From contig CAXBML010000012.1 in the NCBI GenBank assembly GCA_963976875.1, forward strand, positions 28,489 through 92,488: 64,000 nucleotides of DNA, written 5' to 3'. The notes under the pieces are model-generated. The model saw only the letters and a list, made by a program, of their open reading frames with translations, made no database searches and was not told the DNA's origin. This DNA comes from Berkiella_A sp963976875. GTDB taxonomy: Bacteria > Pseudomonadota > Gammaproteobacteria > Berkiellales > Berkiellaceae. Below, piece after piece: positions 29,298 through 38,643 of the stretch. How positions within the stretch are numbered: position 1 is the stretch's first letter; each line of letters begins with the position of its first letter. Both the position numbers and the translations under genes were made by a program.

Positions 29298-30851
29298 CTA
29301 ATTTTTCCATGAAGTTGTGTATAAATCAAATCGTCTGTCTTTAAAGTTTGTGACACTACCCGAGTTACGACTGATAATTAAATCTTCCAGTCTCAAATCA
29401 GCAAATATAATCATTTCTGTATTAGGGGCAGAGCTGGCACTGATACCATCCAAAGGAAACGGAAAATCACATGGCGTGATAATCACACTTTCTGCATAGT
29501 GAATGTCCATATTTTCGACATCAGGTAAGTTACCAACCATTCCAGCAGTGACAACATATAATTGGTTTTCTATCGCCCTGGCTTGAGAGCAATATCTCAC
29601 CCGCTGATAACCTTGCTTTTGATCGGTACAAAAAGGAACAAAAAGCATAAGAGCCCCTTGATCGGCTAAATACCGTGCCATTTCGGGGAACTCACTGTCA
29701 TAACAGATTAACACGCCAATGGGTCCGCAATCAGTATCAATTGCCTGAAGCTGATGTCCGCCCTTAATATTCCACCATTGAACTTCGCTTGGCGTGGGAT
29801 GTAGCTTAGGTTGCGTATGGACGGAACCATCTCTTAGAAACACATAAGAAATATTTTGGATCTCGTCTTTTTCCATCATGGTTGGATGACTACCACCAAT
29901 AATGTTGATATTGTAGGATAAAGCCAAGTTTTGCATACTCGTGATAAAAGGCTCTGTATATGTGGTAATTTTTAAAATGGCATCAAAAGGACTTAGTTTT
30001 TCAGTTTCAGCCGATAATAGCGGCATGGTCAACAACTCTGGAAAGAGTACAAAATCAGAACGATAATCGGCTGCAATATCAACAAAATATTCAATCTGAG
30101 ACATCCAATGCTTAAAAGAATCCACCTTACGAGCTTGTAGTTGAACCGCCGCAACACGTACGGGTTTATCATAACCACGATGCATATTTGTAGTTGATTT
30201 ATTCTCTTCTTGAAATATGGGGTTATGCCAAATCATATGGACGGCATAAGCCCCAGATTCTTTATCAGAAGGTAAATATTTTGGCAAAATGCCCAACACT
30301 TCAAAACCATTTTTTAACTGGAAGTTAACAACTGGGTCTCTTATGGTCTTATCTTTTATCCCCTCTAAATACTCAAAAATAGTTAAATCTTTATTTTTTC
30401 GCTTAAAAAAGCTTGGGATCCGACCACCAAAAACAATGGCTTTTAAATTATGCTCTTGACATAGAGCCTTCCTGGCATCGTACAACCGTTGTCCGATACG
30501 AAGTCCACGATAACGCTTATCAACGCACACTTCCATACCATATAAAATATTGCCATCATCTTGATGTCTAGAGCCAAATCCGTTTCCTGTAATTTCAGGC
30601 CATGTGTGAGGACGCAGCGCGACTTCATCATGAATTCTAAAAGTGGCGCAATGACCAACTATCTCTCCTTCATACTCACAGACAAATTGCCCTTCTGGAA
30701 AATGGCGCATTTGAGCCAATAACTGCTCTTTTTTTAAGGCATCGTTTCCATACACTTTTTGACTGAGTTCACATAAATCAGGTATGTCGTTGGAAGATGC
30801 GACTCGGACTGTCAGTTTACTTTTTTGAATTTTAGACATATAAAATAACAT
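29298..30851 (-). CDS. GNAT acetyltransferase fused to carbon-nitrogen hydrolase
   Basis: 517 residues in two enzymes. Residues about 15-205 are a GNAT acetyltransferase with the acetyl-CoA-binding segment VDKRYRGLRIGQRLYDARK. Residues about 230-510 are a nitrilase-superfamily amidohydrolase with the triad Glu (FPELL), Lys (KLHPTPSE) and Cys (CYDSEFPE). This fusion is widespread in bacteria; its substrate is not known to me. The start may be the ATG at 30839 (MSKIQKSK) rather than 30851. It stands alone. Confidence 0.9.
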   Translation of the reverse strand: MLFYMSKIQKSKLTVRVASSNDIPDLCELSQKVYGNDALKKEQLLAQMRHFPEGQFVCEYEGEIVGHCATFRIHDEVALRPHTWPEITGNGFGSRHQDDGNILYGMEVCVDKRYRGLRIGQRLYDARKALCQEHNLKAIVFGGRIPSFFKRKNKDLTIFEYLEGIKDKTIRDPVVNFQLKNGFEVLGILPKYLPSDKESGAYAVHMIWHNPIFQEENKSTTNMHRGYDKPVRVAAVQLQARKVDSFKHWMSQIEYFVDIAADYRSDFVLFPELLTMPLLSAETEKLSPFDAILKITTYTEPFITSMQNLALSYNINIIGGSHPTMMEKDEIQNISYVFLRDGSVHTQPKLHPTPSEVQWWNIKGGHQLQAIDTDCGPIGVLICYDSEFPEMARYLADQGALMLFVPFCTDQKQGYQRVRYCSQARAIENQLYVVTAGMVGNLPDVENMDIHYAESVIITPCDFPFPLDGISASSAPNTEMIIFADLRLEDLIISRNSGSVTNFKDRRFDLYTTSWKN

Positions 30852-31187
30852 TCACCATTAGAAGATAACTTAGTGCATATATTGAACTAAAGAGTAATTG
30901 TTAGCAATTGAAAGCATAAGATAAAGATTATAATAAGTTAGAAACCAATGTTATTTTTTTAGACATAAAACTAATTTCTAACGTAGCTATTTTGGATGAA
31001 CGAAGTGAGTCGACCCCTCAGCCAATGTTGGGAGAGGAGGATTTGCTAACCGTTAGCGCAGTCAATCCGGTGAGGGTTACTGTAAATGTTCAGACCCAAA
31101 ATAACCCTCACCAGGCCTGCGGCCGTCCTCTCCCAGCATTGGGAGAGGAAGCTGATTCGCTTCGCTTATCGTGCGGGGATTTAATAA
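30852..31187. other. 336-base intergenic region carrying a palindromic element
   Basis: Between the nitrilase fusion and the autotransporter. The left 140 bases are AT-rich with nothing recognised beyond a likely promoter for the minus-strand nitrilase gene. The right part is filled by the palindromic element at 30995-31170 described separately. Confidence 0.7.
30995..31170. repeat. MITE-like palindromic repeat element
   Basis: GC-richer block of about 176 bases built of nested inverted repeats. Its ends (GATGAACGAAGTGAG at 30995 and the reverse of CTTCGCTTATC ending 31170) match at about 14 of 20 positions. CCAATGTTGGGAGAGGA (31022-31038) pairs with TCCTCTCCCAGCATTGG (31126-31142) at 16 of 17. 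GGTGAGGGTTA (31069-31079) pairs exactly with TAACCCTCACC (31102-31112). There are smaller palindromes at 31045-31057 and 31127-31148. No transposase is present. This is the pattern of a non-autonomous or REP-type element. Confidence 0.7.
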
Positions 31188-34100
31188 TTAATACCACTTG
31201 TAATACCACTTAAACATCGCGCTATGCGCTTTAAACTGGTCTTTGGCCTCAAATTCATAAGCCACTTTAAACATTGAGTTATGGAAGGTATGAATTCTTA
31301 AACCAATGTTGAGGGTATAAGTTGTTTGATCAGGCTTAATACCCACTGATTTAAATGTTGGACTACCCAGGGCAAAGTTATTAAATGTCTCTTGGCTATC
31401 ACCAATGAAATCATAACTAATCAAGCCTGTTATTTCAGGAATATAAGTTGCTTCCAAATATTCATTTTGCATGGCTAACCTTAAGCCAATCGAGCCAATG
31501 AATTCACTGACATCATTGTTATCAACGGTTAGGCCTAATGTCGTTCCGGTTTCAGTGTAGTTATCCGCCACTAATCTCATATATTTCAATGTGGCTAATG
31601 GGTTTAAATAATACTTGCCATTAAAATAAGCATACCCCATTTCAAGCTGACCGGCATATTGTATACCGTGATAATTAGCTTGTGGATTTTGTACTAATGT
31701 ACCAACAGAAATAGTTCTGTCTACACTATATTTGTGACGCGCTAGTCCCATCAAAGTATTAAAATATAACGGACCAAAAGGGTCAAACTTTCCATAGAAC
31801 GTCAATTGCAAGCTGTCTATATCTTGCTTAATATCGATAAACCCACGCTGAGTAATATCCGACTTGGCAAAGCTACCGGCTATACCGACAGTCGCCCAAT
31901 CCAGTATACGCCAGTCCATACCACCGGTAATACCTGTGTAATCGCCTTTATAACCATCAACGCCCTGAATAGCTTGCTGATCCACAATACCCGCATAGGG
32001 TCTTATCCAAGCACCACTTTTATGTCTCAATAAAGGATCACCATAACTCCAACCATCTAAGTCTTCGTTATTTCTATATTCATCCACTTCTTCTAATAAA
32101 GGTTGAATCGCTTGTAGCTCTTCCAAGTGCATACCAATATCATCAAAAGCACGACGCATACTCATCGAAGACATCGTACTAATACTGTGATTAAAATTTG
32201 GTACCAAAGAGCGCAATGATTGCTCAACTTGCTCTGCACTGGTCAAAGTTTGAAATTGTCCCAGTAAATCTGACATTGGGCCAGCTGGAACACCGTCACT
32301 AATAATGGTATCCAATGCATTTTCCAAGCCATTAGTAATTTCAGAATTAGTGGATAATGCTGAAAACGGTAAAGCTGTGGCGGTTACTTGGTAGGTACTT
32401 GGTGCCAGAAAATCATCTGTAAAGCTTAAGAGAACACTAGGTGTTGTGATAGTCTGTGCACCAACAATACCACCCGTACCTGAGACAATATCCCATTTGG
32501 TACCATCAGCAATAAACTCACCTACCGGATTAGCTGTAATTGTACTGCCAGCCATGTTGACTGCCCCAACCCCTGCTTGTATCGCACTTGCAGCTCCTGT
32601 GTTCATAGAAGGTGACGCTAAAGAGGGTTTCAAATCAACGATTAAATTGCTCCCAGCAGCATTGGTAAAACCAACTCCAGTAAGCGGTGTTGCAGCAGCT
32701 GCTTCTATATGGAGAGTGCCCGCGTTGGTTACAAGCCCACCCATTGTCACTGTATTGCCGGAAAATATCTTGGTAGTGCCATTATTTGTAAATGTGCCTC
32801 CACCTAAAATATTAGCATTTACATTCATAATAGAGTTAACATTTAAGGCAGTATTTACAGCAGAAATTACGTGGTTCACATTAAAAAAACCAGCATTCAC
32901 ATTAACTGTATCCATATTGGCTATCGCGCCAGTGGTATCAAAACTACCCAGCACATTTAAAATGTTACCTCCACTTGCGCCACCATTAATTAAGTTATAG
33001 CTTCCACTTGTAAGATTAATGGTTTGGTTTGCAGCAGCATCACCTACTACATTTTGCACCGTGCTACCATTCAAATTTAATATATGCGCACCATTATTGA
33101 GAAAAATACTGGCAGTTGTCCCACCTGTTAAATTTAGGGTTATTGGATTAGCATTGTTTGCCGTAAGATTCCCTGTTATTGTACCACCGCTAAAATTTAG
33201 GGTTTGATTTCCACCATTTAGTAACATATCACCCGTAATAGAACCGCCTGAAATATTAGCAATTCCGCCACCAGCAGATGAATCGGTAAGATCTCCATCA
33301 ATAATACCACCACTCATATTTAAAGAAGTGCCAGCGCCATTATAGTTTAGGCCTACATCCCCTGTCACCGTTCCTGCTTGCTGGAAAAATGTGATTGCAC
33401 TTGGAGCGGCATATAAAATAGCAGAACCACCACCATTATTTTCAATACTGCCAGTATTAACAAAACCATTTGTTATAGAAGTGCCATTCGCAAATCTAAT
33501 AGTTGCAACCCCAGCTGCATCATTATAAATTTCTCCAGAGTTAGTGAATGTAGTACCCACTACATTATCTAGGCTTATGGCAGCGCCCCCACCCAAGTTG
33601 GCAATATCTGCTGTGTTTACAAGGCTATTTAATTTTGATCCTGTAATATTAATTGCAGGCGTGAGACTTATAGTAGAGCCTATGCCAGCTTTATTAGCAT
33701 TCGTTGGGTCTGAGCCGGCATTGGTAATGGTGACACCATTGCCGCCAGCAGCACCTGTAATGCTAATAGCAGAACTAGCAGCAGCACTGGTACCAATCAA
33801 GCCTGTTGCTGTATTATTGATCGTTAAATTAGTACCAGCAGCATCAGCAATAATTGCATCTCCTGCTGTACCGCCAATAGCACCACTATTATTAATGGTT
33901 GTTAAATCAGCTTTAACTACAATACCATCATTTGCCCCACCTGTTGCATCAATATCACGGTTCACAGCGTTATTAATCGTTAAATTACTTGCTGTTCCTT
34001 GAATATTAATCGCGGGCAAATTTGCACCTGCCCCTGTACTTTGTACTGCATCAAAATTTGCTTCTGTGGTTACTATTTCTATGACGTTATTTTTATTTGT

Positions 34101-34295
34101 AACATCAATACCAGGTGCGACATTATCATTAATTTGCCCCGTGGCTGTAATCGTATTGGTCGCATCATCCGCATCTGTTACCACAGTCTGATCATTTACG
34201 ATCGCATTAACCGAAAACGCGGCCTGTCCTGCAAATGGCACTACTAAACAACTACTGGCCAAAACAGCTTGAAGCAAATTAAGTCTTTTATTCAT
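31188..34295 (-). CDS. Autotransporter (type Va secreted) protein
   Basis: 1035 residues: a signal peptide of about 26 residues (ending in AGQAA), a passenger of about 730 residues rich in Asn, Gly, Thr, Ala and Ile with short repeated beta-helix-like turns (such as LNLTGGTT and LNFSGGTITGN), and a C-terminal autotransporter beta barrel from about 760 ending in aromatic residues (KWYYKWY). The passenger should cross the outer membrane through the barrel and form a surface beta helix. No protease triad or RGD motif is seen, so adhesion is a guess. AAGAG precedes the ATG. It lies 27 bases after a second autotransporter-type gene. Confidence 0.9.
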   Translation of the reverse strand: MNKRLNLLQAVLASSCLVVPFAGQAAFSVNAIVNDQTVVTDADDATNTITATGQINDNVAPGIDVTNKNNVIEIVTTEANFDAVQSTGAGANLPAINIQGTASNLTINNAVNRDIDATGGANDGIVVKADLTTINNSGAIGGTAGDAIIADAAGTNLTINNTATGLIGTSAAASSAISITGAAGGNGVTITNAGSDPTNANKAGIGSTISLTPAINITGSKLNSLVNTADIANLGGGAAISLDNVVGTTFTNSGEIYNDAAGVATIRFANGTSITNGFVNTGSIENNGGGSAILYAAPSAITFFQQAGTVTGDVGLNYNGAGTSLNMSGGIIDGDLTDSSAGGGIANISGGSITGDMLLNGGNQTLNFSGGTITGNLTANNANPITLNLTGGTTASIFLNNGAHILNLNGSTVQNVVGDAAANQTINLTSGSYNLINGGASGGNILNVLGSFDTTGAIANMDTVNVNAGFFNVNHVISAVNTALNVNSIMNVNANILGGGTFTNNGTTKIFSGNTVTMGGLVTNAGTLHIEAAAATPLTGVGFTNAAGSNLIVDLKPSLASPSMNTGAASAIQAGVGAVNMAGSTITANPVGEFIADGTKWDIVSGTGGIVGAQTITTPSVLLSFTDDFLAPSTYQVTATALPFSALSTNSEITNGLENALDTIISDGVPAGPMSDLLGQFQTLTSAEQVEQSLRSLVPNFNHSISTMSSMSMRRAFDDIGMHLEELQAIQPLLEEVDEYRNNEDLDGWSYGDPLLRHKSGAWIRPYAGIVDQQAIQGVDGYKGDYTGITGGMDWRILDWATVGIAGSFAKSDITQRGFIDIKQDIDSLQLTFYGKFDPFGPLYFNTLMGLARHKYSVDRTISVGTLVQNPQANYHGIQYAGQLEMGYAYFNGKYYLNPLATLKYMRLVADNYTETGTTLGLTVDNNDVSEFIGSIGLRLAMQNEYLEATYIPEITGLISYDFIGDSQETFNNFALGSPTFKSVGIKPDQTTYTLNIGLRIHTFHNSMFKVAYEFEAKDQFKAHSAMFKWYYKWY

Positions 34296-34322
34296 GGGGT
34301 ACTCTTCATCCTGAATTTAATA

Positions 34323-35762
34323 TTAAGCCCACTGATAACGTAATTTTAAAGAAACGGTGTTTCGAATGAGGCCACTTCTGGTGGCAAAATCATACTGCAA
34401 ATCAAACATCACATCTTTATAACTGTGTAGAGACAAACCACCACCGACTTCAAATGTCGTGCCGCCAGGTACGGCGCCTTGAGTCAAGAAATTATAACCA
34501 CCACCTTGGAAATTACTCAAAGTCGTTTGTTTGTCTTTTAAGAAATCATACATCACATAAGCATGCATAAATGGCGCAACCGTTGCGCGCTTAAATTTGT
34601 AGTGATATTCGGTTAAGAAACCACCACCTAATAACAAATTATCGATATTATGATTACGTACATTTAAATTGTAAGCAAAAGCATCCATCTCTTGATACGA
34701 CTCGACATTTAAATGGGTAAAGCTTGAGAATATTTTAGGTTGTACAGTCCAGTTTTTACATTGCCAATCGTATCCAAACTCGACATGCACATAACTCTCC
34801 CAAGCAGAAAAATCAGCATGGGCAATGGTAGAGACCCCAAATCCACCGACAGGGGGGACTAAAATTTTACGTACATTGTCATAATCATTATGTGCCAAAG
34901 TAATAATACCCATGGTATATAACCCCGAAGGGAAATTATAATAACCATAAATAGAACCACTTAAGCGCTTGGTATCCATATATGTGCCCGATGGACCCCT
35001 GGAATCGATATCGGCTTGTGCATAACCTGCCGCAACCCCAATAACGGTATTATCATTGACCAACCAGTCGCGCCCCAAGAACCCACCCAGTAAAGTGGCA
35101 TCGTAGCCATAAATATTATCTCGGTTTTTTTGCGCAGTTTCGCTACCGTAGATCTTAAACCAAACACCTTTGTCAGGATCCAATACTGCTTCAACTTCCT
35201 CAGGCTCAGGCTCAGGCTTAGAAAAACTAAAGTTATGCTTACCAGGCTCGTTTTCATCTAGCTCTGGCTCAAGGGGCAAATCTTCGTCGGCCAACACATT
35301 TGAATTCGTTGTTTTTTTAGGTTCTGATTTTGGAGTGGACGCTTTTTTAGGTTTGTCAGCAGCGGGTGTCGCAGTACTGGCACCTGTCGTGGTCTCTGCC
35401 TCATCTTCATCATCGAAAATATCGTCCCAATCATCGCCGCTAGATACGCCCGTTTGTGTTTTAATTTCTAGTAATCGTCTATTAAGGCGCTTCACAAACG
35501 CTCTATTTGCTGAGTCTGAGGTCGCAATCAACGATAAATCCGTTCTAGGCGCTAAGGTGCTATAAGCTTTATTTTTTTGTTGCTCTGTTGGTAATGCATC
35601 TATGGCCAAAATTACCGCATTAATATCAGGGGCAATTACAGGCGCATCAGGTCGAATCGCCTCAAACATGGAGCGAACATCTGGATAGGAGTTAGCCCAA
35701 GTATTGGGAGCGGCTACTAAGCCTAAAGATAGTAGGCACATATAACGTAAAGATTTATTCAT
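34323..35762 (-). CDS. Autotransporter beta-domain protein with short passenger
   Basis: About 479 residues from the ATG at 35762 (MNKSLRYM), which gives a proper signal peptide ending near NTWA; a longer reading from 35828 adds 22 Lys/Asn-rich residues. Residues about 25-125 form a small helical passenger, 125-195 an acidic, Pro/Lys/Glu-rich linker, and about 200-479 an autotransporter beta barrel ending in LRYQWA. With such a short passenger it could act as an outer-membrane anchor or helper for the larger autotransporter that follows 27 bases downstream. Confidence 0.85.
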   Translation of the reverse strand: MNKSLRYMCLLSLGLVAAPNTWANSYPDVRSMFEAIRPDAPVIAPDINAVILAIDALPTEQQKNKAYSTLAPRTDLSLIATSDSANRAFVKRLNRRLLEIKTQTGVSSGDDWDDIFDDEDEAETTTGASTATPAADKPKKASTPKSEPKKTTNSNVLADEDLPLEPELDENEPGKHNFSFSKPEPEPEEVEAVLDPDKGVWFKIYGSETAQKNRDNIYGYDATLLGGFLGRDWLVNDNTVIGVAAGYAQADIDSRGPSGTYMDTKRLSGSIYGYYNFPSGLYTMGIITLAHNDYDNVRKILVPPVGGFGVSTIAHADFSAWESYVHVEFGYDWQCKNWTVQPKIFSSFTHLNVESYQEMDAFAYNLNVRNHNIDNLLLGGGFLTEYHYKFKRATVAPFMHAYVMYDFLKDKQTTLSNFQGGGYNFLTQGAVPGGTTFEVGGGLSLHSYKDVMFDLQYDFATRSGLIRNTVSLKLRYQWA

Positions 35763-35852
35763 TTTATTTTTATTATTATTCTTACTGTTGGTACAACGTT
35801 TTTGCTTCAATGACTGCTTCATAACCACGCCTGTTAAGCTAGTTTTCTATTT

Positions 35853-35874
35853 AAAAAACCCTATACACATAGGG
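35853..35874 (-). terminator. Minus-strand hairpin with T-run upstream of the autotransporter pair
   Basis: On the minus strand ATAGGG/CCCTAT arms (35859-35864 and 35869-35874) close a 4-base loop and are followed by six T residues (35858-35853). No minus-strand gene lies just upstream, so this may be an attenuator in the leader of the autotransporter transcript rather than a gene-end terminator. Confidence 0.4.
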
Positions 35875-36010
35875 AACAATAGGTGTAGTTCAATATAACA
35901 TCGCCAAGCCAGGAACCCAATGTGTTCTGTAGCTTATATTGTGTACAAAAGCTGTCACCCTAAATGACTGACAACTTGCTTAAAACAATAAACTTATATA
36001 CTTTATCTGG

Positions 36011-36952
36011 ATGAACAAAGTTAATAAAACAACTCGTAGCCCACTGGCTTGTACCAGGCCCATTTTTAGTGCCATTTTTTTTATGATTTTTAAAGTGGGT
36101 GTCCTGATAGGTTGGCTGGTAGGTTTGATAGCTTGCACGCCAATCAGTCAATACCAAATACCTTTGAGCACTCAGAAAGTGATTAATCAAGCCGAAGCCC
36201 ATCATTTCAAGCATAGAAACTATAGAACATCCTATTTTGACTTCACAGCCTGGGAAAAGCTTCAAAGCTCGCCACAGGACAACCAAGTAAACACTCAAAT
36301 GAATACCACCCACATCTATATAGAGGGAGATGGTAACAGTTGGAAAACAAAATATGAGTTATCAGATAACCCTACTCCCAAACAACCTTTAGCTTTAAAG
36401 TTAGCAATTCAAGATAAATATCCACATGTGATATACCTAGCCAGGCCTTGCCAGTATTTACTCAGTCCAAGCAAAAATTGTGAGGCAAAATACTGGAGCA
36501 GCCACCGCTACTCAGAAACTGTGGTGAATAGCCTCAATGAAGTCTTAACCCAAATTAAAATCCAATATCCCACGACAAAATTTGTTTTAATTGGTTTTTC
36601 AGGCGGTGGTACACTAGCTGCATTACTTAGTAGTAAGCGAACAGATATTGCCGGCTTAATTACCGTGGCAGGCAATTTAGACCATATCGCCCTGGGCAAT
36701 TACCATAAAGTATCCCCGCTAAAAGGCTCGCTCAACCCCATCGACTATGCCGACGAACTAAGGGCTATACCACAACGACACTTTGTTGGCGCAAATGACG
36801 AAACCGTCCCGCCTTGGGTCGCAGAACACTATGCTCATAATCTTCAATCTGACTGTGTGGCCGTGGATGTGAAGCTACACTATAGCCATCATAAAGGCTG
36901 GGAAAAAAACTGGCCCGAACTCATACAACAACCTCTTCCTTGTGCAACATGA
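36011..36952 (+). CDS. Alpha/beta hydrolase, probable lipoprotein
   Basis: 313 residues from the ATG at 36011; a later ATG at 36083 would give a compact lipoprotein signal. A hydrophobic segment ends in GLIACTP, a lipobox with Cys42. The nucleophile elbow is GFSGGG near residue 196, followed by an Asp in GANDETVPP and a His in SHHKGW, completing a Ser-Asp-His triad. The stop overlaps the bioF start as ATGA. Translational coupling to bioF invites the idea that it plays a part in biotin synthesis like BioH, but a lipoprotein location argues against that. Substrate unknown. Confidence 0.8.
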   Translation: MNKVNKTTRSPLACTRPIFSAIFFMIFKVGVLIGWLVGLIACTPISQYQIPLSTQKVINQAEAHHFKHRNYRTSYFDFTAWEKLQSSPQDNQVNTQMNTTHIYIEGDGNSWKTKYELSDNPTPKQPLALKLAIQDKYPHVIYLARPCQYLLSPSKNCEAKYWSSHRYSETVVNSLNEVLTQIKIQYPTTKFVLIGFSGGGTLAALLSSKRTDIAGLITVAGNLDHIALGNYHKVSPLKGSLNPIDYADELRAIPQRHFVGANDETVPPWVAEHYAHNLQSDCVAVDVKLHYSHHKGWEKNWPELIQQPLPCAT

Positions 36953-38100
36953 AACCCTACCAAGCTTATAACCAATTTGTCACAACACGAAAAGAAAATC
37001 ATTTATTTAGAGATTTTCCAGTTGAACAAGCCAATGTTTTAGATTTTTCTCATAATGACTATCTAAATTTAAGCCTACACCCTAACCTGATAGAGGCCGC
37101 TATAGCGGCGACAAAAAAATATGGCGTGGGGCATAAAGCCTCCAGGTTATTGTCGAACCAACAAAATATCGCTAAAGCTTTAGAGGCACAAATTGCCAAC
37201 GATAAATATAGTGAAGCGGCTATTATCTTTAATAGTGGGTTTCAAGCGAATATCAGTGTATTGGCCTCGTTATTGGATGCTAAAATTTTGGGCGCGCCAC
37301 CATTAGTCTTCGCAGATAAGCTAAATCATGCCAGCATACATTCGGGCATCAAATTAGCGGGCGCCAAACAAATCCGATACCGCCACTTAGATACCGAACA
37401 TTTAAATTGGCAGCTTAATAAATACAAAGACGCTCGTCATCCTAAATTTATTCTAACAGAGTCTATTTTTGGCATGGATGGTGATATCGCAAATATAGCG
37501 GAAATCATTAAAATTGCAAAATCTCATAAGGCTTTTTTATATGTAGATGAAGCCCATGCAACCGGCATACTGGGTCACAATGGTTATGGGTTATCTAGTG
37601 ATTTTGCCGGGGAAGTAGATCTGACGCTAGGCACTTTTAGTAAAGGGTTGGGTTGCTTCGGTGCTTATGTTGCTTGTAATAATAGTATTGCGGACTTTTT
37701 AATGAACCACTGCCAAGGATTAATCTACACCACTATGCCCCCGCCCGCACAGATTGCGGTCATGCAAGCCGCTTGGAAAATCGTGCCCCATCTTCGAACT
37801 CAAGTGCAGGACTTATTACAATCAGCCAATAATTTGCGGCAAAATCTGCAAGCTATGGTTTTTGATACGGGAGACAGTCAGTCTCATATTATTCCTATTC
37901 GATTACAAACAGCCGAGCGAACACTACAAGCACAACAAGCGCTAAAGCAATCAGGGATACTCGTATCAGCCATTAGACCCCCTTCTGTTAGTCCAAAAGA
38001 AAGTAGGCTCAGAATCGCTTTAAATCTGTCGCATCAGGCAGAAGACATTCAAGTATTATTACAGGCTTTTAAGCAGGCGGCACACCAAATTGATTTCTAA
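36949..38100 (+). CDS. bioF: 8-amino-7-oxononanoate synthase
   Basis: PLP-dependent enzyme that condenses pimeloyl-ACP (or CoA) with alanine in biotin synthesis. 383 residues, the usual length. The N-terminal FSHNDYLNLSLHP, the Asp-containing VDEAHATGILG and the PLP lysine in LGTFSKGLGCFGAY are intact. I start at the ATG at 36949, which overlaps the hydrolase stop, rather than the TTG at 36940. No other bio genes are in the window. Other alpha-oxoamine synthases are similar, but the core motifs favour BioF. The 3' end overlaps the convergent DUF805 gene by 32 bases. Confidence 0.88.
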   Translation: MKPYQAYNQFVTTRKENHLFRDFPVEQANVLDFSHNDYLNLSLHPNLIEAAIAATKKYGVGHKASRLLSNQQNIAKALEAQIANDKYSEAAIIFNSGFQANISVLASLLDAKILGAPPLVFADKLNHASIHSGIKLAGAKQIRYRHLDTEHLNWQLNKYKDARHPKFILTESIFGMDGDIANIAEIIKIAKSHKAFLYVDEAHATGILGHNGYGLSSDFAGEVDLTLGTFSKGLGCFGAYVACNNSIADFLMNHCQGLIYTTMPPPAQIAVMQAAWKIVPHLRTQVQDLLQSANNLRQNLQAMVFDTGDSQSHIIPIRLQTAERTLQAQQALKQSGILVSAIRPPSVSPKESRLRIALNLSHQAEDIQVLLQAFKQAAHQIDF

Positions 38101-38485
38101 AGGTGTAACCTGGCACAAACAATAAAAATACGACTAAAATAGCACCTAGTACAGGCATCAAAAGCAAACAAGTCCAAAGGCCAGACTCATTAATATCATG
38201 TAATCTCTTAACATTTAACATTAGCATAAAAATGACGCTAAGCAAGATCTTCATAGTGGCTAGTAGGCTCAATAAAACAAGTATCGTAAAAGTGAATGTA
38301 TCATCTGCACACATCGAAAAATTGAATAGATATTGAACCGCTAAAATAGAAGCCGTCAAGCACGTAATGCCCAATATCATACCAAAGCCATAATTGAATC
38401 GACTTGTGCGACCCTCAGGCAAAAATACCTGAAACACATTTGTCCAGTGCCAGTCTGTTATATACTCTTCCAAGCTGTGCAGCAT
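38069..38485 (-). CDS. DUF805 family membrane protein
   Basis: 138 residues. RTSRFNYGFGMIL near residue 27 and the motif VKRLHDINESGLWTCLL match the DUF805 family of small inner-membrane proteins with about four membrane segments. Function unknown in the family. It lies 158 bases after the TPR-sulfotransferase gene and overlaps bioF tail to tail. Confidence 0.85.
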   Translation of the reverse strand: MLHSLEEYITDWHWTNVFQVFLPEGRTSRFNYGFGMILGITCLTASILAVQYLFNFSMCADDTFTFTILVLLSLLATMKILLSVIFMLMLNVKRLHDINESGLWTCLLLMPVLGAILVVFLLFVPGYTFRNQFGVPPA

Positions 38486-38643
38486 ATTTTTTACATCTTA
38501 CTCGTACTTTAATAATAAGACGTATACTAACAGTATTCGTCGACTTTCCCAGCAATAATGGACTAAAGCTGACATTCAGCAGATAAAGATTAGAACTCTG
38601 ATTTAAACGGTATTGGTTATAGGACAAAGGGAAACATACAGGT

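Noticed and set aside
30992..31213. 73-residue plus-strand frame overlapping the palindromic element
   Set aside because: The frame is made of the repeat element itself and overlaps the autotransporter stop; no ribosome site.
32446..33000. Long plus-strand reading frame inside the autotransporter
   Set aside because: It is the antisense of Asn/Gly/Ala-rich repeats, has no ribosome site, and encodes an Ala/Val/Pro-rich sequence typical of a shadow frame.
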